Shown: positions 1-6,592 of the stretch, piece by piece
Position numbering within the stretch: the first letter of the stretch is position 1
How the letters are laid out: each line of letters opens with the position of its first letter
NCBI GenBank assembly: GCA_946055365.1
Contig: CAMGFM010000016.1
Location: 1-12,110, forward strand
Source of the DNA: an uncultured Prevotella sp.
GTDB lineage: Bacteria; Bacteroidota; Bacteroidia; Bacteroidales; Bacteroidaceae
Length of the DNA: 12,110 nt
Direction: 5' to 3'
The notes under the pieces: model-generated
The model's input: only the letters and a program-made list of their open reading frames with translations
What the model was told of the DNA's origin: nothing
Databases searched by the model: none
Translations under genes and position numbers: made by a program

Positions 1-36
1 CTATGTTTCAAGAGGTTGGACAAGATGTTTTATGGT

Positions 37-216
37 TTAGCGGACAGTAATAATTGTAATGCCCTTTCCCATGTGTACATCGGGCATTATGCGCACATGC
101 GAACCCTCAAATGCACGATGGTCAAGCATTGACTGTATCAATTTTATGGCATCATCCTCGACATTGTCCGTAAAGATCTTGCAGTCCTTACAAAATATTC
201 CTTGTAGCTGTTTCAT
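37..216 (-). pseudogene. rtcB: Truncated rtcB remnant (RNA-splicing ligase N-terminus)
   Basis: This 59-codon reading frame begins like a Bacteroidota RtcB: MKQLQGIF, then a KIFTDNVEDDAI segment and the RIMPDVHMGKG block that matches the RtcB N-terminal metal/nucleotide-site motif. RtcB joins RNA 2',3'-cyclic phosphate ends to 5'-OH ends using Mn and GTP. Full-length proteins have roughly 380-480 residues, but here a TAA comes directly after GITIITVR. The codons beyond it (TIKHLVQPLET, then TAG) do not resemble the expected continuation, so most of the enzyme, including its catalytic His, is missing. I chose the ATG at 216 because it matches the usual RtcB start and has a -7 promoter box about 27 nt upstream. 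An ATG at 255 and a GTG at 282 are in frame but less likely. Family assignment is fairly sure. Whether the short peptide is made is unknown. Confidence 0.72.
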
Positions 217-242
217 ATTCGCGATTCTTTGTTTTACGTTTG

Positions 243-250
243 CAAAGGTA
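243..250 (-). promoter_or_regulatory. Bacteroidota -7 box before the rtcB remnant
   Basis: The minus strand reads TACCTTTG, matching TAnnTTTG, about 27 nt ahead of the ATG at 216. No good TTTG lies 19 bp further upstream, so only the -7 half is supported. It overlaps the upstream alternative ATG at 255, which argues for the start at 216. Confidence 0.4.
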
Positions 251-255
251 CTCAT

Positions 256-528
256 AAGGTACGCAGTGTTTTTGCATGACACAGAAAATTTTTATTCAAC
301 AGCTGCTATGACAAGTCTGTTTGCGTTAGATTTGAATAAAATATAGCTTGCGTCTCTGTGTAAGAGGCATGTGCGGCAACACTGTGACACCTTGTCGCGG
401 CAACGTGTGTGCTTGGAGACATCGGGGTGCTGTGACAATTGTGTGTGGTTGCATTGGCACAGACTAAAAGGAGAGAGTCATGATGCTCAATGCCTGCGTC
501 TGCTCTCATGCCTTTGCTGTGCATAAAG
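256..528. other. Gene-free spacer
   Basis: I see no credible gene here. The reading frames are short and lack recognisable protein features. The only small-scale structure is GCGGCAAC occurring twice (373-380 and 397-404, 24 bp apart). Together with the hairpin at 529-610 this forms a gene-free gap of about 460 bp between cobW and the rtcB remnant. Confidence 0.5.
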
Positions 529-610
529 CAAAAGTGGCACTTTGATATTAGGAAAGTGGCTTTTCACAAATGCCAAGAGCCACTTTCTTAATATCAAAGT
601 GCCACTTTTG
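529..610. repeat. Long hairpin built from 21-22-bp palindromic repeats (array 1)
   Basis: The 36-nt arms 529-564 and 575-610 are complementary around a 10-nt loop (565-574). In a plus-strand RNA the only two non-Watson-Crick pairs are G551-U588 and U562-G577, so the stem would be unbroken. In a minus-strand RNA they become C/A mismatches. Read another way, the segment is a tandem array: units begin at 536, 558, 579 and 601 (spacing 22, 21, 22), each joint carrying the core AAAGTG-S-CACTTT or a variant. The variable spacers GATATTAGG and CTTAATATC are near-complementary, which joins the repeats into one stem. It lies 105 bp past the cobW stop, so it could end cobW transcripts, but no clear T-run supports a classical terminator. 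Related arrays are at 4577-4657 and 8064-8214. Confidence 0.85.
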
Positions 611-714
611 CCATCAACAAAAAGAGGGTGCCAAAATTAAGACACATACTCTTTTTGTCGTGATAATGTCCTGCGTGCAGGCTATGTGTGTAAGTTTAGG
701 CACATGGCGTGGCT

Positions 715-2004
715 CTACTCGTCGGCGAGACAGAAGTCAAGATCCTTGATGATGGCTTCGCGGTCCATGTGCTGGCCTATGAACACGAGCTTTTGCATAC
801 GGTCGCCGTATGTATCGTCCCAATCGCGCTTCACGCCGGGGTTCTTTTCCAGGAAGTCGGCGAGTTCTTCCGCGGGCATTGTGGCATACCACTGTCCTGC
901 GTTGCGCATGGAAATCTGCTTGCCTGCCTGCTCGAAGAGATAGCACATGTCTTTGTCGTCGTCAAAATAGCACACGCCCTTGCAGCGTATGATGCCTGCC
1001 GGCCATTTCTTTGACACTATGAAGTCAAACTTGTTCATGTTTAGCGGTCGCCGTCTGTACCATACGAATGTGCTGATGCCATATTCCAGAGCCTCGCCCT
1101 TGTCGTTGTGGTGGCAGTGGTGGCAGTGGCAGTTGTCGCCGTGCTTGTGTTCGTGGTCATGCCCATGCTCGTGTCCGTCATGTTCATGCTCGTGTCCGTC
1201 ATGCTCATGCTCATCGTCATGTCCGTGCCTATGCTCGTGTGCATGTGCGTCTTCGTCTTCCTCGGCGTGTCCTTCTATCACCTCTATCCATCGTGCCGAC
1301 GTTGCCACCTTCTCAAAGTCAAATGCTGCGGTGTTGAGCAGCGACTTGACAGGCACGTCGCAGAAGTCGCAGGGTGTGATGTCGGCGTGTGGTTGCAGCT
1401 CGCGCAGTATGCTGGTGATGCGTCCTGCCTCTTCCTCGCTCACCTCTGATATTTTGTTGAGCAGTATTTTGTTGCAAAACTCCACCTGCTCCACCACGAG
1501 ACTTGCGAGGTTCTCGTCGTCGTGGTCATGGTTTTGCGTGAGTTCATCGCCATAGTCAAACTCGTCCTTGAGTCTCAGCGCGTCCACCACGGTCACTATG
1601 GAGTCGAGGCGTGCTATGCCGTTTTTGGCAAACTGGGGGTAGAGTTGCGGGTAGGCGGCTATTGTCTGCGCTATGGGTGCAGGCTCGCATATTCCGCTTG
1701 CCTCTATCACGATATAGTCAAAGCGGTGCTGTGCCACGAGGGAGCTGAGTTGCTCCACGAGGTCGGTCTTCAGCGTGCAGCAGATGCATCCGTTTTGCAG
1801 CGGCACGAGGTTGTCGTCGCCGTCCTGTCCCACTATGCCGCCCCTTTGTATGAGTGCGGCGTCGATGTTTACCTCTCCTATGTCGTTCACGATAACTGCG
1901 AACTTTATGCCTTCGTTGTTGGCGAGTATGCGGTTGAGCAGTGTGGTCTTGCCGCTGCCGAGGTAGCCCGTGATAAGCAGCACGGGAGTGATGTTATTTA
2001 TCAT
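715..2004 (-). CDS. CobW/COG0523-family GTPase, putative metal chaperone
   Basis: This 429-residue protein is a G3E-family P-loop GTPase of the CobW/YjiA/ZNG1 type; relatives deliver Zn or other metals to client proteins. It has Walker A GYLGSGKTT (13-21), the family metal-binding CxCC in NGCICCTL (Cys73, Cys75, Cys76), EASGICEP (101-108) and LLNKISEV near 181, where the usual NKxD reads NKIS. A linker very rich in His, Asp and Glu (about 246-299) includes a Cys/His cluster NCHCHHCHH, and a CobW C-terminal domain (about 310-429) contains KGVCYF. The cytoplasm is expected; no signal peptide or membrane segment is visible. The ATG at 2004 is preferred over an in-frame TTG six bases upstream, since the P-loop domain starts at once (MINNITPVLL). 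It is divergent from the hydrolase at 2102. No Zur-like operator was recognised, and the metal and client cannot be read from the sequence. Confidence 0.92.
   Translation of the reverse strand: MINNITPVLLITGYLGSGKTTLLNRILANNEGIKFAVIVNDIGEVNIDAALIQRGGIVGQDGDDNLVPLQNGCICCTLKTDLVEQLSSLVAQHRFDYIVIEASGICEPAPIAQTIAAYPQLYPQFAKNGIARLDSIVTVVDALRLKDEFDYGDELTQNHDHDDENLASLVVEQVEFCNKILLNKISEVSEEEAGRITSILRELQPHADITPCDFCDVPVKSLLNTAAFDFEKVATSARWIEVIEGHAEEDEDAHAHEHRHGHDDEHEHDGHEHEHDGHEHGHDHEHKHGDNCHCHHCHHNDKGEALEYGISTFVWYRRRPLNMNKFDFIVSKKWPAGIIRCKGVCYFDDDKDMCYLFEQAGKQISMRNAGQWYATMPAEELADFLEKNPGVKRDWDDTYGDRMQKLVFIGQHMDREAIIKDLDFCLADE
1171..1212. repeat. 21-bp tandem repeat encoding the His-rich linker
   Basis: Two near-identical 21-bp units (1171-1191 and 1192-1212, each starting GTGTCCGTCATG) encode repeated HEHDGHE residues of the CobW-like protein. 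Flanking sequence continues as degenerate CAT/CTC repeats. The unit length keeps the frame, so copy number could vary and change linker length without disrupting the gene. Confidence 0.7.
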
Positions 2005-2014
2005 AGTCAAGAGA

Positions 2015-2045
2015 TTGGATTATTCGTTGGAAAGTGCTAATTTTG
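2015..2045 (+). promoter_or_regulatory. Promoter for the hydrolase/HAD-like gene
   Basis: TTGG at 2015-2018 and TAATTTTG at 2038-2045 are separated by exactly 19 bp, a good match to the Bacteroidota -33 TTTG / -7 TAnnTTTG layout. Transcription would start near 2052, giving a 5' leader of about 50 nt before the ATG at 2102. It lies inside the 97-bp divergent gap. Confidence 0.6.
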
Positions 2046-2081
2046 TGGTCTTAAATAACGCAACAAGTAAAAATCGAACAA

Positions 2082-2089
2082 CAAAAGTA
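2082..2089 (-). promoter_or_regulatory. -7 box of the cobW-family gene
   Basis: The minus strand reads TACTTTTG, matching TAnnTTTG, about 78 nt ahead of the ATG at 2004. A TTTC at 2108-2105 is a poor and badly spaced -33, so only the -7 element is supported. Confidence 0.4.
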
Positions 2090-2101
2090 AATAACCGAGA
2101 T

Positions 2102-3097
2102 ATGGAAAGTCAGTACACGACACAGTATCCCGACCTCATGTCGGGCAAGACATTGATGTATGTACACGGTTTTGCCTCTTCGGCTCAGTCTGGCACAGTG
2201 TCCATGCTCCGTGCCATGCTGCCCGGGGCCAGTGTGGTGGCGTGCGACCTGCCCATACATCCCGCCGAGGCGTTGGCGAGGCTGCATGACATGTGTGAGG
2301 AATGTCGTCCCGACATCATTGTAGGCACGTCTATGGGCGGCATGTATGCCGAGTTGCTGCATGGCTATGACCGCATATTGGTCAACCCTGCCTTTCGTAT
2401 GGGCGACACGATGTCCAAGTTTATGGGCAGGCAAGTGTTCAGCAATCCCCGTGCTGACGGCGTGCAGGAGTTTATGGTCACCAAGTCGCTCATCAAGGAA
2501 TATGCCGAGGTGACGGCGCGTTGCCTTTCTGACGTGAGCGATGATGACCGTAGACGCGTGGTGGGCATGTTTGGCGATGAAGATGACGTGGTCGACACAT
2601 ACGGGCTGTTTCTCGCCCATTATCCCACCGCCATAAAGTTTCATGGCGGCCACCGTCTCACCGACAGCGTTGCCAGCCACTATCTTCTGCCCGTCATTCG
2701 CTACATCGACGACCGTCAGGAGGGCAGGGAGCGTCCCGTCATTTACCTTGACATTGCCGCCCTGCGCGACGGCAGGGGCGATGCCGTGCCGTCCATGCAC
2801 AAGGCCTATGAGCGTCTCATCAGCCGTTACAGTGTGTATATTGTCGCCCCGTCGCCTGCATGTGACCCTTGCGCCATGCAGAGTGACATGGCGTGGGTAG
2901 AACGCTATCTCAGTGCGCCGGCATGGGGCAGGGTGGTGTTTGCCAACGACCGCCGCCTGCTCTATGGCGACTATATGGTTGAGCCTCGGGGCTGCGTGAC
3001 GGAGGGCTTTATGGGCACTGTGATAGAGTGGGGCAGCGACGAGTTTAAGACGTGGGAGGAGATTATCACCTTCTTTGACCGTCTTGGCGGTCAGTAG
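2102..3097 (+). CDS. YqiA-like alpha/beta hydrolase fused to a degenerate HAD/5'-nucleotidase-like domain
   Basis: The protein has 331 residues in two parts. Residues 15-205 look like a YqiA/YcfP (UPF0227) alpha/beta hydrolase, a family of small esterases: LMYVHGFASS (oxyanion turn), GTSMGG with nucleophile Ser77, Asp in FGDEDDVVD (159-165) and His184 in FHGGH. A complete triad is therefore visible. Residues 212-329 resemble the NT5C-type 5'(3')-deoxyribonucleotidase fold of the HAD superfamily: VIYLDIAALRD, YSVYIVAPSPACDP, a DMAWVERYL helix, and RRLLYGDYMVEPR followed by IEWGSDEFKTWEEII. The HAD nucleophile motif DxD reads D217-I-A219 and the usual DDR-like pair reads E294-P-R, so nucleotidase activity is doubtful. 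The start at 2102 is favoured because codons upstream run through the promoter. The hydrolase call is firm. The second domain rests on motif order only, and the substrate is unknown. Confidence 0.8.
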   Translation: MESQYTTQYPDLMSGKTLMYVHGFASSAQSGTVSMLRAMLPGASVVACDLPIHPAEALARLHDMCEECRPDIIVGTSMGGMYAELLHGYDRILVNPAFRMGDTMSKFMGRQVFSNPRADGVQEFMVTKSLIKEYAEVTARCLSDVSDDDRRRVVGMFGDEDDVVDTYGLFLAHYPTAIKFHGGHRLTDSVASHYLLPVIRYIDDRQEGRERPVIYLDIAALRDGRGDAVPSMHKAYERLISRYSVYIVAPSPACDPCAMQSDMAWVERYLSAPAWGRVVFANDRRLLYGDYMVEPRGCVTEGFMGTVIEWGSDEFKTWEEIITFFDRLGGQ

Positions 3098-3111
3098 GCA
3101 GGCTCTTCTCC

Positions 3112-3141
3112 CTTGCCTGCTGCCCTGAGGCGGCAGGCAAG
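3112..3141. terminator. Shared hairpin between convergent genes
   Basis: Arms 3112-3124 (CTTGCCTGCTGCC) and 3129-3141 enclose a CTGA loop. The single irregular pair is U-G in a plus-strand RNA and A/C in a minus-strand RNA. It lies 15 bp past the plus-strand stop and 62 bp past the trpS stop, so it could end both transcripts. Neither side has a real T-run, so it is a terminator by position and stem strength only. Confidence 0.6.
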
Positions 3142-3202
3142 AGGCTTGTGTCGTGTGCGCCGTGAGCCTTGTCGCGGGGTGTCGGGCGTGTGTTGTCGCT
3201 GT

Positions 3203-4294
3203 CTATTGTTTGCCGCTGAACTTCAGGGCCTGCTGTCTTATGAGTTCCGAGTCGTTGAAATAGTCTATCTGCATAGCCCGTCTCACCTCGTCCATGGTCT
3301 GTGCCGCCACGGCCCTTGCCTCTTCGGTGCCTTTGGCGAGTATGCGGTATATTTCTGGTATGTCCTTTTCAAGCTCGTGCCTGCGCTGTCTTATGGGCTG
3401 CAACATGCGGTCGAGAATGTTGTTGAGCAGTTTCTTGCATTTCATGTCGCCCAGTCCTCCCCTTGTGTAGTGGTCTTTCATCTCGTCGAGGCATTTATAT
3501 TCGGGCAGGAACTCGGCAAAGTCGTCGTCACATGAGAATGCGTCGAGATAGGTAAACACTGCGTTGCCTTCCACGTGTCCCGGGTCTTTCACGTTGATGT
3601 GTTCTGGGTCGGTATACATGGAGCGCACCTTTTGCCACACCTCCTCTGCGGAGTCAGAAAGATAGATGCAGTTGCCGAGCGACTTTGACATTTTCTCCTT
3701 GCCGTCGGTGCCTGGCAGTCGTCGGGCCGTGGCGTTCTCAGGCAGCATTATTTCAGGCTCCACGAACACCTCGCCATAGATGGAGTTAAATCGTCTCACG
3801 AGTTCGCGTGTCACCTCTATCATAGGCTCCTGGTCTTCGCCCGCAGGCACGGTAGTGGCCTTGAAGAGGGCTATGTCGGCGGCCTGGCTCACGGGATAGC
3901 AGAAGAAGCCGAGCGGAATGTTGGCCTCAAAGTTGCGCATCTTGATTTCTGTCTTGACAGTAGGGTTGCGTTGCACTCGCGACACGGCGATAAGGTTCAT
4001 GAGATATGTCGTAAGCTCTGCCAGCTCGGGTATCTGGCTTTGTATGAAGAGCGTGCATTTGTCAGGGTCAAGTCCGGCGGAGAGATAGTCAAGAGCCACT
4101 TCTATGATGTTCTGTCTGATTTTCTCGGGGTTGTCGGCATTGTCTGTGAGAGCCTGCACGTCAGCCATGAACACGAACATGCGGTCGTAGTCACCTGCGT
4201 TTTGCAGTTCCACGCGTCTGCGCAATGAGCCCACATAATGTCCAAGATGGAGTTTGCCGGTAGGACGGTCGCCGGTAAGAATGATTTTTCCCAT
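3203..4294 (-). CDS. trpS: Tryptophanyl-tRNA synthetase
   Basis: This 363-residue class I aminoacyl-tRNA synthetase charges tRNA-Trp with tryptophan in the cytoplasm using ATP. The N-terminus starts directly in the Rossmann fold (TGDRPTGKLHLGHYVGSL), with the HIGH-type signature HLGH at residues 16-19. Other family blocks are VFMADVQALT (41-50), IQSQIPELAEL (84-94), SQAADIALFKA (136-146), VPAGEDQEPMIEVTRELVRRFN (149-170, the tRNA/Trp pocket region) and KMSKS at 201-205. The length exceeds the approximately 330 residues of E. coli TrpRS, with extra sequence in the second half, as is common in Bacteroidota copies. The ATG at 4294 is the only sensible start. Two tandem promoters lie about 100 and 180 nt upstream. 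No tryptophan attenuator or T-box was recognised. It faces the hydrolase gene tail to tail. Confidence 0.97.
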   Translation of the reverse strand: MGKIILTGDRPTGKLHLGHYVGSLRRRVELQNAGDYDRMFVFMADVQALTDNADNPEKIRQNIIEVALDYLSAGLDPDKCTLFIQSQIPELAELTTYLMNLIAVSRVQRNPTVKTEIKMRNFEANIPLGFFCYPVSQAADIALFKATTVPAGEDQEPMIEVTRELVRRFNSIYGEVFVEPEIMLPENATARRLPGTDGKEKMSKSLGNCIYLSDSAEEVWQKVRSMYTDPEHINVKDPGHVEGNAVFTYLDAFSCDDDFAEFLPEYKCLDEMKDHYTRGGLGDMKCKKLLNNILDRMLQPIRQRRHELEKDIPEIYRILAKGTEEARAVAAQTMDEVRRAMQIDYFNDSELIRQQALKFSGKQ

Positions 4295-4403
4295 ATATAT
4301 TTTTTCGTTTGTTATTGTTTCAGATGAGCGTTGCGCCGCCGTGTGCCGTGCATACAGTATGTCGGCACTTGCCGTGTGTGGCTGCGGCGGTCATAAATAT
4401 GTG

Positions 4404-4434
4404 CAAAGTTAGTGCAAACCGAGCGAAATACAAA
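4404..4434 (-). promoter_or_regulatory. trpS proximal promoter
   Basis: On the minus strand TTTG (4434-4431) and TAACTTTG (4411-4404) are separated by exactly 19 bp, a full match to the Bacteroidota promoter. Initiation is expected near 4397, leaving a leader of about 100 nt before the trpS ATG. The spacer ends in GGTTTGCAC, which the distal copy shares. Confidence 0.75.
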
Positions 4435-4478
4435 ATAAGCCTGCTTATTTTTATTTCCGAGGTGCCGCCTGACTTGTT

Positions 4479-4509
4479 CAAAGTTAGTGCAAACCGAAGA
4501 CAATACAAA
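4479..4509 (-). promoter_or_regulatory. trpS distal promoter
   Basis: On the minus strand TTTG (4509-4506) and TAACTTTG (4486-4479) are again exactly 19 bp apart, though the spacer differs in its first half. Initiation near 4472 would place the small 4432-4451 palindrome inside the resulting leader RNA. Confidence 0.65.
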
Positions 4510-4576
4510 ACTAAAATGCAAAAAACAGTGTGAGGTGTCGCATCTGCTGGCAAAAACCGCCGTGAGAGGCGATGCG

Positions 4577-4657
4577 AAAAGTGCCACTTTAGCGTGTGAA
4601 AAGAGTCATTTTCCACACCCTAAAGTGGCACTTTTGCTGCGTCATGCGGCACTTTTC
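4577..4657. repeat. Hairpin and 21-22-bp palindromic repeats (array 2), probable asnB terminator
   Basis: Arms 4577-4602 and 4609-4635 pair around a 6-nt loop, with one C/C mismatch and a one-base bulge. Viewed as a tandem array, units begin at 4583, 4605, 4627 and 4648 (spacing 22, 22, 21) around the core AAAGTG-S-CACTTT and variants. The spacers AGCGTGTG and CCACACCCT are near-complementary. The array starts within 30 bp of the asnB stop. On the minus strand the hairpin ends in a short T-run (CTTTTCG), so a terminator role is plausible. A further inverted pair, TCGCATC (4538-4544) with GATGCGA (4571-4577), lies next to it. Confidence 0.8.
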
Positions 4658-4663
4658 TCTGTG

Positions 4664-6331
4664 TCAGTAGGCTTTCTCATGCACTCCTGCCACGGCTCTT
4701 CCGCTCGGGTCGTTCATGTTCTTGAAACTTGCGTCCCATGCGAGTGCCTCTGCCGTGCTGCATGCCACGCTTGGGATGCTCGGCACGGAGCGTGCCGCCG
4801 ACTCTGAGGGGAAGTGCTGCTCAAAGATAGAGCGGTAGTAATACTCCTCCTTGTTGTGCGGAGGGTTTATGGGGAAACGCTCAGCGGCATGTGCCATCTG
4901 CTCGTCGCTCACCTGGCTGGCGGTCATGGTCTTGAGCGTGTCTATCCATGAGTAGCCCACGCCGTCGCTGAACTGTTCTTTCTGTCGCCATGCCACCTCC
5001 TCGGGCAGCATGTCGGCAAAGGCCTCCCTGACAATTCTCTTTTCGATGGTGTGGCCCGGACACATCTTGGCCGCGGGGTTAGTGCGCATGGCTATGTCGA
5101 GAAATTCCTTGTCGAGGAACGGCACGCGCCCCTCCACGCCCCACGCCGAAAGACTCTTGTTGGCTCTCAGGCAGTCATAGAGGTGCAGTTTGGAGAGCTT
5201 GCGCACGGTCTCCTCGTGAAAAGCCCTCGCGTCGGGAGCCTTGTGAAAGTATAGATAGCCGCCAAACACCTCGTCTGCGCCCTCGCCCGACAGCACCATC
5301 TTTATGCCCATGGACTTTATGACCCTCGCGAGCAGATACATAGGCGTGGAGGCCCTCACCGTGGTCACGTCATAGGTCTCTATGAAGTATATTACGTCGC
5401 GTATGGCGTCAAGACCCTCCTGTATGGTGTAGTTAATCTCGTGATGCACTGTGCCTATATGCTCTGCCACCAGTCTCGCCTTGGCGAGGTCGGGCGCGCC
5501 TTTCAGTCCCACGGCAAAGGAGTGCAGTCTCGGCCACCACGCCCTTGACGCTCCGTCTTCCTCTATGCGCCTCTCGGAATATTGTTGTGCTATCGCGCTG
5601 ATGACCGACGAGTCGAGGCCTCCCGACAGCAGCACTCCATAAGGCACGTCGCTCATGAGTTGCCGTCTCACGGCATCCATCAGCCCGTCCCTTATGCCCT
5701 TTGCGCTTGCGGGGTTGTCCTTCACCTCGTCATAGCTGGTCCAGTCGCGCGTGTAATAACGCCTTGCCTCGCCGTCGCCGCTCCAGTAGTAGTGTCCCGG
5801 TGGGAACGGCTCGTAGCTGTCGCACTGTCCCTCGAGTGCCTTTAGCTCGCTTGCCACATAGACAGTGCCGTCGCTGTCGTGTCCTATATATAAAGGTATC
5901 ACGCCGATGGGGTCGCGGGCTATGAGAAACTGGTCGCGCTCCTCGTCATAGAGCGCAAAGGCGAAGATGCCGCTCAGATCCTCGAGAAAGTCTGTGCCCT
6001 TGTCGCGGTAGAGAGCGAGTATCACCTCGCAGTCGCTGCCCGTCTGAAAGTCATATTGCCCTGCATAACGCTCCCTGATGACACGGTGGTTATATATCTC
6101 GCCGTTCACGGCCAGTGCCAGCTTGCCGTCGGGCGAGCGCAGCGGCTGTCCTCCCGACTCGGGGTCGACTATTGAGAGACGCTCGTGTGCCAGTATGGCC
6201 GACTTGCCGCAGTATATGCCGCTCCAGTCAGGGCCTCTGTGGCGTATCTTGCGGCTCATGGCAAGTGCCTTGTCGCGCAGGGCCTGGCTCTGCGTTGACG
6301 TGATGTTAAGGATGGATACTATTCCGCACAT
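4664..6331 (-). CDS. asnB: Asparagine synthase B (glutamine-hydrolysing)
   Basis: This 555-residue enzyme makes asparagine from aspartate, ATP and glutamine (or ammonia). The N-terminal class II glutamine amidotransferase domain begins MCGIVSI, so removal of Met exposes the nucleophile Cys2. HERLSIVDP (49-57), NGEIYNH (76-82) and GSD (98-100) follow. The C-terminal synthetase domain has the PP-loop SGGLDSS (236-242), VLSGEGADEVFGGY and the FLDKEFLDIAMR block. Length and order match E. coli AsnB (554 residues). The ATG at 6331 is fixed by the need for Cys at position 2, so an in-frame start 69 bp upstream is rejected. It stands alone on the minus strand, divergent from dapF across a long gap and followed by repeat array 2. 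With glnA nearby, it suggests a nitrogen-assimilation neighbourhood. Confidence 0.98.
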   Translation of the reverse strand: MCGIVSILNITSTQSQALRDKALAMSRKIRHRGPDWSGIYCGKSAILAHERLSIVDPESGGQPLRSPDGKLALAVNGEIYNHRVIRERYAGQYDFQTGSDCEVILALYRDKGTDFLEDLSGIFAFALYDEERDQFLIARDPIGVIPLYIGHDSDGTVYVASELKALEGQCDSYEPFPPGHYYWSGDGEARRYYTRDWTSYDEVKDNPASAKGIRDGLMDAVRRQLMSDVPYGVLLSGGLDSSVISAIAQQYSERRIEEDGASRAWWPRLHSFAVGLKGAPDLAKARLVAEHIGTVHHEINYTIQEGLDAIRDVIYFIETYDVTTVRASTPMYLLARVIKSMGIKMVLSGEGADEVFGGYLYFHKAPDARAFHEETVRKLSKLHLYDCLRANKSLSAWGVEGRVPFLDKEFLDIAMRTNPAAKMCPGHTIEKRIVREAFADMLPEEVAWRQKEQFSDGVGYSWIDTLKTMTASQVSDEQMAHAAERFPINPPHNKEEYYYRSIFEQHFPSESAARSVPSIPSVACSTAEALAWDASFKNMNDPSGRAVAGVHEKAY

Positions 6332-6395
6332 AGTTGTCAAGTTTTTATTTGTTATTATAGGTTTCAAAGATGATATTGCGACCGTCAGAGGCTGT

Positions 6396-6475
6396 GCCAT
6401 GCGCCGCTAAGCGACGGTGTGCTTGGCTGTCTGCTGCTATGCCATGCGCTGTCAGCGACGGTGTGCTTGGCTGTC
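6396..6475. repeat. Two-copy direct repeat, 44-45-bp period
   Basis: Two copies, 6396-6431 and 6441-6475, both start GCCATGCGC and share a 22-base exact block (AGCGACGGTG...TGGCTGTC) at 6410-6431 and 6454-6475, exactly 44 bp apart. It is GC-rich, noncoding and 65-145 bp ahead of asnB, within its probable 5' leader. The 44-bp period is twice the period of the other arrays, but the AAAGTG core is absent. Confidence 0.75.
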
Positions 6476-6561
6476 GTGCGCCATGGGCGTGGCGTTGGCA
6501 TGCAAGTGTGTGTGCGTGACTTGCGCTGTGTGGCGCGAGAGCCTCTGCCGTGTGTGTTTCG

Positions 6562-6592
6562 AAAAAAAGGCCGGCTTCTGTGCAGAAGCCGG
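6562..6592 (-). terminator. Intrinsic terminator upstream of asnB
   Basis: On the minus strand, CCGGCTTCT, a GCAC loop and AGAAGCCGG are followed by CC and seven T residues (6568-6562). This is a textbook Rho-independent terminator in that direction only, since the plus-strand side lacks T residues. No recognisable minus-strand gene lies upstream. It therefore ends either a small RNA or a prematurely stopped asnB leader, 230 nt before the asnB ATG. Confidence 0.82.

Larger units (their letters stand above)
4404..4509. repeat. Direct repeat pair carrying two promoters
   Basis: CAAAGTTAGTGCAAACCGA occurs exactly at 4404-4422 and 4479-4497, a 75-bp period, and similarity (with an AATACAAAA tail) continues to about 4435 and 4510. 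Between the copies is a short palindrome, AAAATAAGC-CT-GCTTATTTT (4432-4451). From memory, sequence of this style is common in intergenic regions of Bacteroides and Prevotella. That is recollection and was not searched. Confidence 0.8.

Noticed and set aside
529..610. Insertion sequence or MITE
   Set aside because: No transposase and no target-site duplication were seen flanking the hairpin, and the internal 21-22-bp repeat structure explains it better.
1041..1555. Frames over the His-rich part of the cobW-family gene
   Set aside because: They are low-complexity shadows of the CAT/CAC-rich linker codons.
2051..2800. 249-codon minus-strand frame across the hydrolase gene
   Set aside because: The plus strand carries a full Ser-Asp-His hydrolase signature. 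The minus frame shows none and starts in the promoter region.
6331..6400. N-terminal extension of AsnB by 23 residues
   Set aside because: Catalysis needs Cys directly after the initiator Met, which only the start at 6331 provides.
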